Positions 63,990 through 64,000 of a stretch of DNA of 64,000 bases are shown here, one piece after another (within the stretch, counting starts at the first letter, position 1; the number at the start of each line of letters is the position of its first letter). The position numbers and the translations under genes are program-made. The notes under the pieces were generated by a model. The model ran no database searches and was not told the DNA's origin. It worked only from the letters and a program-made list of their open reading frames with translations. This DNA is from Prolixibacter denitrificans (GTDB lineage Bacteria; Bacteroidota; Bacteroidia; Bacteroidales; Prolixibacteraceae). The stretch lies in contig NZ_PYGC01000003.1 in the NCBI RefSeq assembly GCF_003014495.1, forward strand, positions 62,001 through 126,000. Direction: 5' to 3'.

Positions 63990-64000
63990 CAAAGTTTTCA

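Noticed and set aside
1-64000. CRISPR array, rRNA, tRNA, prophage, IS with transposase other than RAYT
   Set aside because: No regularly spaced identical repeats, RNA-gene signature or phage/IS gene was found on reading both strands.

Overview
The window reads as the chromosome of a Bacteroidota member, most likely of the Bacteroidales/Marinilabiliales group (tentatively near Prolixibacteraceae). The signs are A-rich start regions with weak Shine-Dalgarno sequences, many short lipoproteins with an early Cys after the signal peptide, and families common in that phylum (DUF4221, DUF6261, GIN-domain DUF2807, GldM-like beta domain, subclass B1 metallo-beta-lactamase). No rRNA, tRNA, CRISPR array or prophage was seen. 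Taxonomy is inference.

Region 1 (1-20 kb) is an unusual one-direction array. About 18 unrelated genes all lie on the minus strand, mostly single, with 60-800 bp gaps: Ser/Thr kinase, NAD(P)-binding protein, PLD-like protein, membrane protein, lipoproteins, M61 peptidase, SnoaL-like protein, methyltransferase, serine hydrolase, LRR protein, MscS channel, two HTH proteins, GNAT, a frameshifted S41 protease and a GT51 protein. Ten gaps carry copies of one intergenic repeat, always in the same orientation relative to the genes. Each copy has a C/T-rich tract, a conserved core holding GTTAACTTGG, then CCTAACAACCAACAAAATG. An imperfect inverted repeat at 4257-4400 resembles an integron attC site. 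A 280-bp direct repeat brackets the SnoaL gene. The layout suggests a cassette array or a copied expression-leader module.

Region 2 (20-38 kb) is mostly minus-strand housekeeping and stress genes: VOC proteins, an AraC regulator overlapping an NAD(P)-binding gene, an SDR, a YwqK repeat protein, a SAM methyltransferase, rubrerythrin plus DUF2231, a uracil-DNA-glycosylase-like gene fused at its end to a broken copy of the methyltransferase 5' end, GIN-domain, FMN reductase, AhpD-like plus Crp/Fnr, a B1 metallo-beta-lactamase and a DUF3795 protein.

Region 3 (38-52 kb) has mixed strands: a 2H phosphoesterase, NmrA protein, small membrane operon, M28 peptidase, aldo/keto reductase, DJ-1/PfpI lipoprotein, a class D beta-lactamase translationally coupled to an unknown secreted protein, GNAT, S1-like protease, S10 carboxypeptidase and a rubrerythrin/VIT1 iron or manganese transporter.

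Region 4 (52.1-57.5 kb) is the most striking accessory module. A RAYT (REP-associated Y1 transposase) gene is bracketed by two copies of a near-perfect 33-36 bp palindrome. Two more identical palindromes bracket a KAP-type P-loop NTPase gene. Between them lie a HEPN-like gene, an HNH nuclease gene, a six-unit tandem repeat of exact 41-bp period and a DUF6261 gene. This could be a RAYT-shaped defence or stress island.

Region 5 (57.5-64 kb) returns to core-type genes: GlxA-type regulator, MFS exporter, isochorismatase-like hydrolase, GAPDH, ketopantoate reductase and a HAD lipoprotein.
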